Source: an uncultured Gammaproteobacteria bacterium (GTDB lineage: Bacteria > Pseudomonadota > Gammaproteobacteria > Magnimaribacterales > D2472). Taken from it: a stretch of DNA of 15,199 nucleotides. A program made the translations under genes and the position numbers. The notes beneath the pieces were generated by a model that saw nothing but the letters and a program-made list of their open reading frames with translations, made no database searches and was not told the DNA's origin. The DNA lies in NCBI GenBank assembly GCA_913050015.1, contig CAJXAZ010000020.1, forward strand, positions 1 to 15,199. The letters run 5' to 3'. The number at the start of each line of letters is the position of its first letter. Position 1 is the stretch's first letter. Shown here in pieces: positions 5,385-12,598 of this stretch.

Positions 5385-7277
5385 ATGTTAATTGAAATAG
5401 CTCAATTTCTTACTATCCTTTCTACAGGACTTTTCTTTCTAAATTTTTTATTTGCTTTCTTTTTTGACTCCTCAGATAGACATATGGCTAGCCTTGTTTC
5501 TAAAGTCTATACGCATAGCTCTTTGCTATTAGCTACATCATTTTTTATCTATGTCTGGTTAGCAGTTTCAGATAATTTCTCAGTTCTTTATATTGCTCAG
5601 CACTCGAATTCAAACCTTCCTACTTTTTATAAAATTACATCAATTTGGAGTGCTCATGAGGGCTCTATGTTTCTTTGGATTTTATTTCTAGTCCTTTGGG
5701 GGGCCCTATTTAATTTTGTTACACAAAATTCACAGGATTTAAAAATTAAAAGTATGGGAGTAATATCAATTATTATTGTTGGATTCCTTCTCTTTCTTCT
5801 TCTTACATCAAACCCCTTTGAAACTATATTACCTATAGCGCCAGCTAATGGAGCTGATATAAATCCAGTTCTTCAGGATCCTGCTTTGGCAATACACCCT
5901 CCATTTCTTTATATGGGTTATATAGGTTTTGTTATTGCATTTGCCCATGCAATAGCTTTTATGGTTGAGGGTAACCCTTCTATAAAATGGGAATCTTTGG
6001 TTAGAACTTGGTCTATAGCTGCATGGGTCTTCCTTACTATAGGAATTACATTGGGTTCTTGGTGGGCATATTACGAATTAGGCTGGGGTGGATACTGGTT
6101 CTGGGATCCAGTTGAAAATGTTGCCTTGATGCCATGGCTAGCTGCAACAGCCTTTATACACTCTCTTAGCGTATCTTCTAAGTCGTCATCCCTTAGAATT
6201 TGGACGATTCTGCTCTCAATTATTGTTTTTTCATTAAGTTTGTTTGGAGCCTTTATCGTTAGATCTGGGATAATTGATAGCGTTCATTCTTTTGCCAATG
6301 ACCCAGAGAGAGGATTATATTTATTAACATTTATAGGGATATTGATAATAGGATCTATGACATTATTTTCATCAAGACTCTCTATGCTTAGCTCAGGCTC
6401 AGTGATTAAAACTTTTTCTAAAGAATCATTTATTTCAATAAACAATATCTTCTTTGGTGTGTTAGTTTTTTCAACAATGTTAGGTATTTTGTATCCCCTA
6501 ATCTATGAATCAATCTATGAGCAGAAAATTAGTGTAGGAGCTCCTTTTTATAACGCTATATTTGTACCTATGGCTGTTCTGGCATGTATTTTTTTATTCT
6601 TTTCAATAGGTGCTAAGTGGCAACGAAAATTAGTCATCAGCAGTTTTGTAAATTCAATCTCTCTTTCAGTTTTTATAAGTGGTTTCCTGGTTCTCTTAGC
6701 TTACAAACTTCTTAGCATCCATGGAATCTGGGAGCTTATTTCTATTTTTGCTGGATCTATAATAATAGTTAGATATCTTTTTGTTATTTGGGATTATCTT
6801 TCTAAGAAAAAATACTCAAACCCATTTAGTGTCATTGCTCATATTGGCTTAGGAATATTGATGATATCTATTTCTCTTAACAATGAGCTAAGTTCCGAGA
6901 GAGCTCTTAATATTAAGATCAATCAATCTGATACTTATCAGGGATATCAAATTAAATTAACTGATTTAAAGTTGGTCAATCAACCCAATCATGACTCAAT
7001 ACAGGCAATCTTCTTGGTTACAGACCCTATAGGAAATAATTTTTATCTAAAACCTGAGAAAAGAAAATATTTTGCTAGAGGACAAATAACCACTGAAACC
7101 GACATTCATGTCACCTTATTAAAAGATATTTATATAACTATTGGCGATCAATTAAAAGATGGCAGTTGGATTGTAAATATTCAATTTAATTATTTTATAA
7201 GATGGATTTGGTTTTCAGCAATCATGATGGGTTTTGCAGGGGTTATGCTTATAGTTTCTCTAAATAGGACTAGATGA
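5385..7277 (+). CDS. ccmF: Cytochrome c haem lyase subunit CcmF
   Basis: A 630-residue polytopic inner-membrane protein, close to the usual 640-660. It takes haem from CcmE and, with CcmH/CcmI/CcmG, ligates it to apocytochrome c CXXCH. The WWD domain spans about 226-251 (S-W-W-A-Y-Y-E-L-G-W-G-G-Y-W-F-W-D-P). Four conserved His are recognisable: H171 (H-P-P-F-L-Y), H259, H301 and H486 (A-H-I-G-L-G), matching E. coli H173, H261, H303 and H491. The C-terminal periplasmic domain (about 500-600) contains P-E-K-R and ends in R-W-I-W before the last helix. The start ATG abuts the ccmE stop. Its TGA stop overlaps the ccmG ATG. Confidence 0.95.
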   Translation: MLIEIAQFLTILSTGLFFLNFLFAFFFDSSDRHMASLVSKVYTHSSLLLATSFFIYVWLAVSDNFSVLYIAQHSNSNLPTFYKITSIWSAHEGSMFLWILFLVLWGALFNFVTQNSQDLKIKSMGVISIIIVGFLLFLLLTSNPFETILPIAPANGADINPVLQDPALAIHPPFLYMGYIGFVIAFAHAIAFMVEGNPSIKWESLVRTWSIAAWVFLTIGITLGSWWAYYELGWGGYWFWDPVENVALMPWLAATAFIHSLSVSSKSSSLRIWTILLSIIVFSLSLFGAFIVRSGIIDSVHSFANDPERGLYLLTFIGILIIGSMTLFSSRLSMLSSGSVIKTFSKESFISINNIFFGVLVFSTMLGILYPLIYESIYEQKISVGAPFYNAIFVPMAVLACIFLFFSIGAKWQRKLVISSFVNSISLSVFISGFLVLLAYKLLSIHGIWELISIFAGSIIIVRYLFVIWDYLSKKKYSNPFSVIAHIGLGILMISISLNNELSSERALNIKINQSDTYQGYQIKLTDLKLVNQPNHDSIQAIFLVTDPIGNNFYLKPEKRKYFARGQITTETDIHVTLLKDIYITIGDQLKDGSWIVNIQFNYFIRWIWFSAIMMGFAGVMLIVSLNRTR

Positions 7278-7801
7278 TGAAGTTTATATTAAGAACATTT
7301 GTTATTATCTTGCCCATAGCGCTGATATCATTTTTTTATCTTTATATTAATGATAATGACTATTATCCAGGCGCTGATTATAGAAATTATGATCTACCTC
7401 AATTTGAACTTACTGAACTTTACTCTAATGCTGATATATCTAATGAGGATTTAGAAGGAACATACTTAATTAATGTTTGGGCAAGTTGGTGCATAACATG
7501 CAGAGTTGAGCATGGCTTTTTAGCTAAGTTAAGCAATCAGAATATTCCAATTACAGGAATTAACTATAAAGATGAAAGAGAAGATGCAATTAAATGGATT
7601 AATAAATTCGGCGATCCGTACAAACTAATTATTCATGACTATAAAGGTTCTTTGGCACTTGATATGGGCGTAACAGGGGCTCCAGAGACTTTCCTTATTA
7701 GTAATGGCGAGGTTCTTGTCCATTACAGGGGTGAGGTTAATAATATGATTTGGCAAGATGTCTTCATTCCTGTTATTACTAAATATGAGCTATTTAAATG
7801 A
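7274..7801 (+). CDS. ccmG: Thiol:disulfide interchange protein CcmG/DsbE
   Basis: A 175-residue membrane-anchored periplasmic thioredoxin-like protein. The N-terminal anchor is about residues 4-25. The active site is W72-C73-I-T-C76-R-V-E-H, where most CcmG proteins have W-C-P-T-C. G-A-P-E-T-F provides the cis-Pro loop typical of this family. It reduces the apocytochrome CXXCH and/or CcmH disulfide, using electrons from DsbD. The annotated ATG (7274) overlaps the ccmF stop; a second ATG at 7277 is better spaced (7 bases) from the AGGA at 7266-7269 and may be the true start. The 3' end overlaps ccmH by 4 bp. Confidence 0.93.
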   Translation: MMKFILRTFVIILPIALISFFYLYINDNDYYPGADYRNYDLPQFELTELYSNADISNEDLEGTYLINVWASWCITCRVEHGFLAKLSNQNIPITGINYKDEREDAIKWINKFGDPYKLIIHDYKGSLALDMGVTGAPETFLISNGEVLVHYRGEVNNMIWQDVFIPVITKYELFK

Positions 7802-8172
7802 TTAAGAAATTTAGCTTAACTATTCTTTTAACCTGTAATTTTCTATTTGCAGATTCTTTGTATGAGTTTGCAAGTATAGAGAATGAGAAAAGGTTCTATA
7901 ACTTAATTAAGGAAGTAAGGTGTCCTAAGTGTACTAGTGGTTCCTTAGCCAGTTCTAATGCTCCTGTCTCAGAGGATATAAAACTTAAAATCGTTGAGCT
8001 CATTAAAGAAGGAAAATCTGATGATGAGATTAAGATATATATAGTTAATAGGTTTGGCAGAGACGTTCTTTATGACCCAAGTTTCGATAAGAGTACTTAT
8101 TTTTTATGGACCGCACCTATATCTATTCTTATGCTTGCATTGATAATTTTCTTTTTTAGAAGAAAGGTATGA
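7798..8172 (+). CDS. ccmH: Cytochrome c maturation protein CcmH (short, CcmI-separate form)
   Basis: A 124-residue protein: signal peptide (about 1-18, ending L-F-A), a periplasmic three-helix domain with the redox motif R41-C42-P-K-C45, the conserved S-N-A-P segment, and one C-terminal membrane helix (about 104-120). CcmH holds apocytochrome through mixed disulfides before haem ligation. The length matches the short CcmH of organisms with a separate CcmI, not the fused E. coli protein. The usual Q-N-Q after the second Cys is T-S-G-S here. ATGA overlaps join it to ccmG upstream and to the ccmI-like gene downstream. Confidence 0.92.
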   Translation: MIKKFSLTILLTCNFLFADSLYEFASIENEKRFYNLIKEVRCPKCTSGSLASSNAPVSEDIKLKIVELIKEGKSDDEIKIYIVNRFGRDVLYDPSFDKSTYFLWTAPISILMLALIIFFFRRKV

Positions 8173-8948
8173 TTTATATTTATCTACTTGCAGTTTTTGC
8201 ATTACTTCCTATTTTTGCTTATATCCTTTCCCAAAGAACAAAAAATAAGGGATATATTTTTGGACTTTCAATAATTATCTTTTTATTCTGTATATTTTCT
8301 TTCATTGGTAAATTTTCATTTTTAGGTTCTATAAAAAATCAACAGCTCAATAATGAGTTTCTTGTTTTAATTTCAGAAGATAAAAAAATAACAAACGAAG
8401 TCTTTTTTAAATTAAAAGAGCAGATCAATCAAGAGATGATTCTTTTATGGCTAACCTCTTATATCAAAGAGGCAATTTCACTTCAAAAATTTAATACAGC
8501 TGAAGACTTAATTTCATTCTCTGAAAGTTATTTTATAACTCCAGAAGAAAAATTTCTTTTCTATAGCCTTTATACTCAATTGAGAGATGCCAAGTTTCCA
8601 AACTACGCCAACTCAGATTTAATTATAGAGTTTGAAAGACCTTTGAATTGCATATTGACCGACGGAGTAGCCCAGCTTTTTATTATGAATGGACCAAACA
8701 TACCAATAGCAAAAGTTAGCTTCTCATCATATGAACCTCTTGTAATAACCAATAAAGACTCCTCAATTCCTGGTTTCGACATTACCTCGGCCTATTTAAA
8801 TCAAGAAACAATTGATATGAGTATCATCCTTAAATGTAAAAATATAACTAATAATTATTCTTTAAATACTTCTATTTTATTTGATAGCAATATGCCATCA
8901 AATACCTATAAAATTAAAGTAAATGAATGGTTAAAAAATGCACAATAG
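8169..8948 (+). CDS. ccmI: CcmI-like apocytochrome chaperone subunit (reduced)
   Basis: A 259-residue protein with two N-terminal membrane helices (about 2-20 and 28-49), a short central helical region (about 60-145) and a periplasmic C-terminal beta domain (about 165-240). The C-terminal segment P179-I-A-K-V with the following Y-E-P-L-V-I and I-D-M-S-I-I-L fits the CcmI C-terminal pattern (P-x-A-V-x-R... L-P... V-x-v-x-A-R-I-S). CcmI normally carries several TPRs and recognises the apocytochrome C terminus; here the central region is too short for the usual set. The call relies strongly on position directly after ccmH (4-bp overlap). It is followed by a 31-base gap before smc containing a TATAAG -10-like element (8956-8961) without a matching -35. 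Confidence 0.7.
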   Translation: MIYIYLLAVFALLPIFAYILSQRTKNKGYIFGLSIIIFLFCIFSFIGKFSFLGSIKNQQLNNEFLVLISEDKKITNEVFFKLKEQINQEMILLWLTSYIKEAISLQKFNTAEDLISFSESYFITPEEKFLFYSLYTQLRDAKFPNYANSDLIIEFERPLNCILTDGVAQLFIMNGPNIPIAKVSFSSYEPLVITNKDSSIPGFDITSAYLNQETIDMSIILKCKNITNNYSLNTSILFDSNMPSNTYKIKVNEWLKNAQ

Positions 8949-8979
8949 TTTAATATATAAGTAAAAATAACACTTCAAA

Positions 8980-11967
8980 ATGCAACTTAAACACATAAAA
9001 CTAGCAGGTTTTAAAAGTTTCGTAGATTCCACGAAAATCTCTTTTCCAACTAACTTGGTTGGTGTTGTTGGGCCTAATGGTTGTGGTAAATCAAATGTAA
9101 TTGATGCTGTCAGATGGGTGCTTGGAGAGAGATCGGCAAAAAACCTTAGAGGCGAATCTATGGTTGATGTTATCTTTAATGGATCTCAAAATAGAAAAGC
9201 CTCTGGTCAATGCAGTATTGAGCTTTTGTTTGATAATTCAAGTGGAAAGATTGGTGGTGAATATGCTTCTTTTAATGAGATATCAATTAAAAGGGTTATG
9301 ACTAGAGATGCTCAGTCAGATTACTTTATCAACAACACCAAATGTAGACTAAAAGATGTTCAGGACATATTTCTTGGGACTGGCCTAGGACCAAGCTCTT
9401 ACGCAATTATAGAGCAAGGCATGGTCAGTAAGCTCGTTAGTGCTAAGCCAGAAGAGCTACGAACGCACATAGAGGAAGCCGCAGGCGTTTCTAAGTATAG
9501 AGAGAGAAGAAGAGAAACTGAAAGTAGGATTAAAAAAACAAGAGAGAACCTATCTAGGGTTAAAGATATTAGAGATGAGATTGCTAGGCTAATTAGAAGA
9601 CTTGAAAATCAAGCTAACGCGGCTGATAAATACAATGCTTTAAAGGATGAAGAATCCAAAAATCAACTAAATACTGCTGTATTGTTCTCATTAGAAGCTA
9701 AAAATAATAGAGATAGCTTACAAAAAAATCTTGATGCCTTGAATAGGGATTTTAAAATCAAAGAAGCAGAGGCTCAGACTAAACAATCACAAATTGATGA
9801 ATTTAGGACTCAAAATGAATCAGTTGTTGATGCTTATGAAAGCGCACAAAAGAATTTCTATTCAATCGGAGCAGAGGTTGCTAGATTTGAGACAAACCTT
9901 CAAAATTTATCAAGGACAGAGTCTGAAAGTAAGCTTGGTTTAGATAGGGCTAAGGAGAGTTATAAAAAAGCATTAGACAAGGAATCTGCTTTTAAGGACT
10001 TGAGCCCAAAAGAAAAAGAATTAAAGTTAAATATATCTATTATAAAAGCTCTAGAGGCTATGGATAAAAAGAATACTCTTGAAACCAAAGTTAGACCTCT
10101 TGAAATTCAAATAACTACAAAACAGTCAGAAGTTAATTCACATCAAGAGAAAAGAAATGAGGTTAAGGAGCGACAGCTATCAATCTCTTCTAAATCAGAT
10201 TCTGCTCAAAAAGATAGCTTTTCAATAGGAGCAAACACAGCAAGGCTAGAAGAAAGTATAGCTAACCTAAGTAGGATTGAGGTACAGGGAAAGGTTGATC
10301 TAGAAAAGGCAAAGGAAAGTTATAAAAAGGCAGCAGAAAGAGAAGCTAATCTTGAGCATTTAAGCCCAAAAGAAAAAGCACTACATCTTTTAGACACTAT
10401 TATTGATGCAGTAAAAAATCTAAATTTAAAAGATAGCAGTATTTCATCAAAGGCATCTGAATTAAAAGATTCACTAAAAAATATCTTTCAGCTTGCATCA
10501 GCGCAATCAAAAAGCTTAACTGACGAATACTTGACCAGACAGGATGATTTATCAGAACTTATTAAAGTAACTATGGATAAAAGAGTAGTGGCTGAAAGTG
10601 AATTATCTGAACTTAATAAAAAGAAGGGTGATTCAGAGGGCGAGTTAAATTCAATTAAAGAATTAAAATTAGAAATTGATGATCAGGTAAGAGATCTTGA
10701 GAGTAAAAGCTCCATTGCTTCAAATGAGCTGAGGGATTTAGAGAGAGATGTTAATAACTTTAAACTAGATTTAAGAACTTATGAGGTTAACTTGCAAAAT
10801 GCATCTGATGTTTTGAGCAAGGCAGATATAAACATTTCTGATATAAATCCAGATGAATATAAAAACTTAAATTTAGGAAATCTTGAAACTTCCTTAAGTG
10901 AAGTTCAGAGAAATATAAGCGCTCTAGGCTCTGTTAACTTAGCGGCTCCAGAGGAATACCTCACAAGGCAAAATGATCTTATCAAACTTATTTCAGACAC
11001 AGAAACTAGAAAAAAAGATATTGAAATAACCATGGCAGACTTGCTCCAAAAAAGCTCATCAGCTGAAGCAATCCTCACTGAGATCCGTCAAAAACAATCT
11101 AAGTTCAATGAGAGTATGAGAGATTTAGAAAATAAAAAATCTATTGCTGAGTTAGACCTAAAAACTATTTCAGAAAAGGTTACAGATACTCGACTAGAGT
11201 TAAAGACCTATGAGATAAATTTAGAAAATGCTAATGTAAAAATTAAAGAGTCTGGTTTAGAGGTTCAGGATATTAATTATTCAGACTACGACGGAATGAA
11301 TATTAAGGACTTACAGGACAGACTTTCAGATATTCAAGCTAGCATTATTAGATTGGGAGCCATAAACCTTGCAGCTCCAGAGGAGATAGCTCAGGAGTCA
11401 AAGCGTAAAGAAGAGCTTGATATTCAGTATGACGATCTAACTGAGGCATTAGATAAGCTCTCAGGGGCTATAAAAACTATCGATAATGAAACAAAATCGA
11501 GGTTTAAAGACAGTTTTGATGCTGTTAATGCAAGAATTAAAGAAGTCTTCCCTAAATTATTTGGTGGTGGCTTTGCTGAACTAACACTGACTGATGATGA
11601 TGCACTTAATGCTGGTGTTGTTCTTATGGCTAGGCCTCCCGGCAAAAAGAACTCATCTATATCCCAATTATCTGGTGGTGAAAAAGCACTCACAGCACTT
11701 GCTTTAGTATTTTCAATTTTTGAACTTAATCCAGCGCCTTTCTGTATGTTGGATGAGGTAGATGCACCTTTAGATGATTTAAACACTATGAGGTTTATCA
11801 ATATGGTTGAAGAAATGTCTAAAACTGTTCAATTTATTTTTATAACGCATAACAAGGTCTCAATGGAGAAAAGCGATCATTTAATGGGAGTTACTATGCA
11901 AGAAGCTGGTGTTTCGCGATTAGTATCTGTCGATGTAAAGCAAGCATTGGAATTTGCAGAGACATAA
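8980..11967 (+). CDS. smc: Chromosome partition protein SMC, hinge-less variant with duplicated arms
   Basis: A 995-residue SMC ATPase; usual bacterial SMC is about 1150-1190. The N-terminal head (about 1-165) has Walker A G31-P-N-G-C-G-K-S and strong gammaproteobacterial SMC landmarks. The C-terminal head (about 836-995) has signature L897-S-G-G-E-K and Walker B C922-M-L-D-E-V-D-A-P. Coiled coils fill about 166-482 and 516-835. The globular hinge (about 150 residues) expected between them is missing: only about 34 polar helical residues (482-515) connect the arms. The N arm contains two diverged copies of one segment (288-361 and 408-481, spacing 120). The C arm contains two contiguous 143-residue copies (516-658, 659-801), each ending in V/I-N-L-A-A-P-E. 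The heads look functional; the dimerisation mode must be unusual. The frame is open throughout with no sign of frameshift. zipA begins on the base after the stop. Confidence 0.9.
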   Translation: MQLKHIKLAGFKSFVDSTKISFPTNLVGVVGPNGCGKSNVIDAVRWVLGERSAKNLRGESMVDVIFNGSQNRKASGQCSIELLFDNSSGKIGGEYASFNEISIKRVMTRDAQSDYFINNTKCRLKDVQDIFLGTGLGPSSYAIIEQGMVSKLVSAKPEELRTHIEEAAGVSKYRERRRETESRIKKTRENLSRVKDIRDEIARLIRRLENQANAADKYNALKDEESKNQLNTAVLFSLEAKNNRDSLQKNLDALNRDFKIKEAEAQTKQSQIDEFRTQNESVVDAYESAQKNFYSIGAEVARFETNLQNLSRTESESKLGLDRAKESYKKALDKESAFKDLSPKEKELKLNISIIKALEAMDKKNTLETKVRPLEIQITTKQSEVNSHQEKRNEVKERQLSISSKSDSAQKDSFSIGANTARLEESIANLSRIEVQGKVDLEKAKESYKKAAEREANLEHLSPKEKALHLLDTIIDAVKNLNLKDSSISSKASELKDSLKNIFQLASAQSKSLTDEYLTRQDDLSELIKVTMDKRVVAESELSELNKKKGDSEGELNSIKELKLEIDDQVRDLESKSSIASNELRDLERDVNNFKLDLRTYEVNLQNASDVLSKADINISDINPDEYKNLNLGNLETSLSEVQRNISALGSVNLAAPEEYLTRQNDLIKLISDTETRKKDIEITMADLLQKSSSAEAILTEIRQKQSKFNESMRDLENKKSIAELDLKTISEKVTDTRLELKTYEINLENANVKIKESGLEVQDINYSDYDGMNIKDLQDRLSDIQASIIRLGAINLAAPEEIAQESKRKEELDIQYDDLTEALDKLSGAIKTIDNETKSRFKDSFDAVNARIKEVFPKLFGGGFAELTLTDDDALNAGVVLMARPPGKKNSSISQLSGGEKALTALALVFSIFELNPAPFCMLDEVDAPLDDLNTMRFINMVEEMSKTVQFIFITHNKVSMEKSDHLMGVTMQEAGVSRLVSVDVKQALEFAET
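9841..10422 (+). repeat. Intragenic duplication in the SMC N-terminal arm (period 360 bp)
   Basis: Codons 288-361 (9841-10062) and 408-481 (10201-10422) align without gaps at a spacing of 120 codons, with 38 of 74 residues identical by my count. Shared blocks include S-A-Q-K, S-I-G-A, N-L-S-R, A-K-E-S-Y-K-K-A and L-S-P-K-E-K. At DNA level AGCCCAAAAGAAAAAG occurs at 10003-10018 and again at 10363-10378. The first copy corresponds to the single segment that follows the S-I-G-A-E-x-A-R joint motif in ordinary gammaproteobacterial SMC. Confidence 0.9.
10525..11382 (+). repeat. Exact-length tandem duplication in the SMC C-terminal arm (period 429 bp)
   Basis: Codons 516-658 (10525-10953) and 659-801 (10954-11382) are contiguous copies aligned without a single gap at 143 codons, 54 of 143 residues identical by my count. 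Shared blocks: E-Y-L-T-R-Q at the start, R-D-L-E, L-x-T-Y-E-x-N-L, D-I-N, and L-G-x-x-N-L-A-A-P-E at the end. The downstream copy is in the place of the normal head-proximal segment. Confidence 0.9.
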
Positions 11968-12594
11968 ATGCAAAGTAACATAGATATATACCTAATTGGC
12001 CTCTCAATATTATTCTTTCTAATAGTCTCCTTTCTATTTATTAGAAAAATATCTAATGCAGGTGAACTAAAAGTAAAGATAGAACCTATAACTGATAACT
12101 TTGATATAGATGATAACGATGTAGTCAAGATTAAATCTCAACAGTCCTTCAATTTTGATGAAGCTAGTAAGCAAGATGATGTCGAGCAAGAATTAGTTAT
12201 TTTGAATTTAATTTCTGTTGATAAATCAAATTTTGATATTGAACAAATTTTTGGATTTATGGCTAATTCAAATGCCAGGCTTGTTCATGGCTTCTTTTCT
12301 TACAAGGGCGATAATAAGAAAGATATTTTTAGGATAGCTAACGCCTTAAATCCTGGAACTTTTGACGAGGATACCAAGACATTTGCAGTTATTATTGCTG
12401 CAGATCTTAATGGAGTAGATAGACCTCTTGAGACAGTAAAAGAAATGGTTAATTTCGCTTTCACTTTCTCTGAAAAATTCCATGCTAATATTTGTGATGG
12501 AGAAAGAATGCCCATAACCAAACAAATGATCTCTCATATGGAATCAAAAGCTCAAGAAATTGCTCGATTAAAGCAGCTAAGTACGTTTAGTTAG
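11968..12594 (+). CDS. zipA: Cell division protein ZipA
   Basis: A 208-residue protein with an N-terminal membrane helix (about 7-25, N-out topology typical of ZipA), a short acidic linker (about 28-72), and a C-terminal FtsZ-binding domain (about 73-205). Family landmarks are the L-V-H-G-F-F strand, F121-R-I-A-N-A-L-N-P-G-T-F and the terminal I-T-K-Q-M-I-S-H helix. ZipA tethers FtsZ to the inner membrane and stabilises the Z ring. The linker is much shorter than the long Pro/Gln-rich linker of E. coli ZipA (328 residues). It sits between smc and ligA, with no gap after smc and 4 bases before ligA, a gene order seen in other gammaproteobacteria. Confidence 0.88.
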   Translation: MQSNIDIYLIGLSILFFLIVSFLFIRKISNAGELKVKIEPITDNFDIDDNDVVKIKSQQSFNFDEASKQDDVEQELVILNLISVDKSNFDIEQIFGFMANSNARLVHGFFSYKGDNKKDIFRIANALNPGTFDEDTKTFAVIIAADLNGVDRPLETVKEMVNFAFTFSEKFHANICDGERMPITKQMISHMESKAQEIARLKQLSTFS

Positions 12595-12598
12595 TTCG

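Noticed and set aside
8956..8961. TATAAG as a promoter -10 for smc
   Set aside because: No acceptable -35 at 16-18 bases upstream, in sequence so AT-rich that such hexamers are expected by chance.
9841..11382. SMC repeats as an assembly artefact
   Set aside because: The copies share only about 40-50 percent of residues and stay in frame with exact period, so they are old duplications and not duplicated reads. Loss of the hinge by misassembly is not fully excluded, but no frame break marks a join.
11424..11801. Minus-strand open frame of 125 codons inside smc
   Set aside because: It lies wholly opposite the conserved SMC C-terminal head, has no recognisable domain and a Ser/Ala-rich composition typical of an antisense shadow.
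8980..11967. Rad50/SbcC-type or MukB-type protein instead of SMC
   Set aside because: No C-x-x-C zinc hook between the arms, and both heads match gammaproteobacterial SMC landmarks, including G-P-N-G-C-G-K-S and the G-x-x-N-L-A-A block; MukB heads differ strongly.
11877..12128. Minus-strand open frame across the smc/zipA junction
   Set aside because: It is antisense to two well-supported genes, has no Shine-Dalgarno sequence, and no family resemblance.
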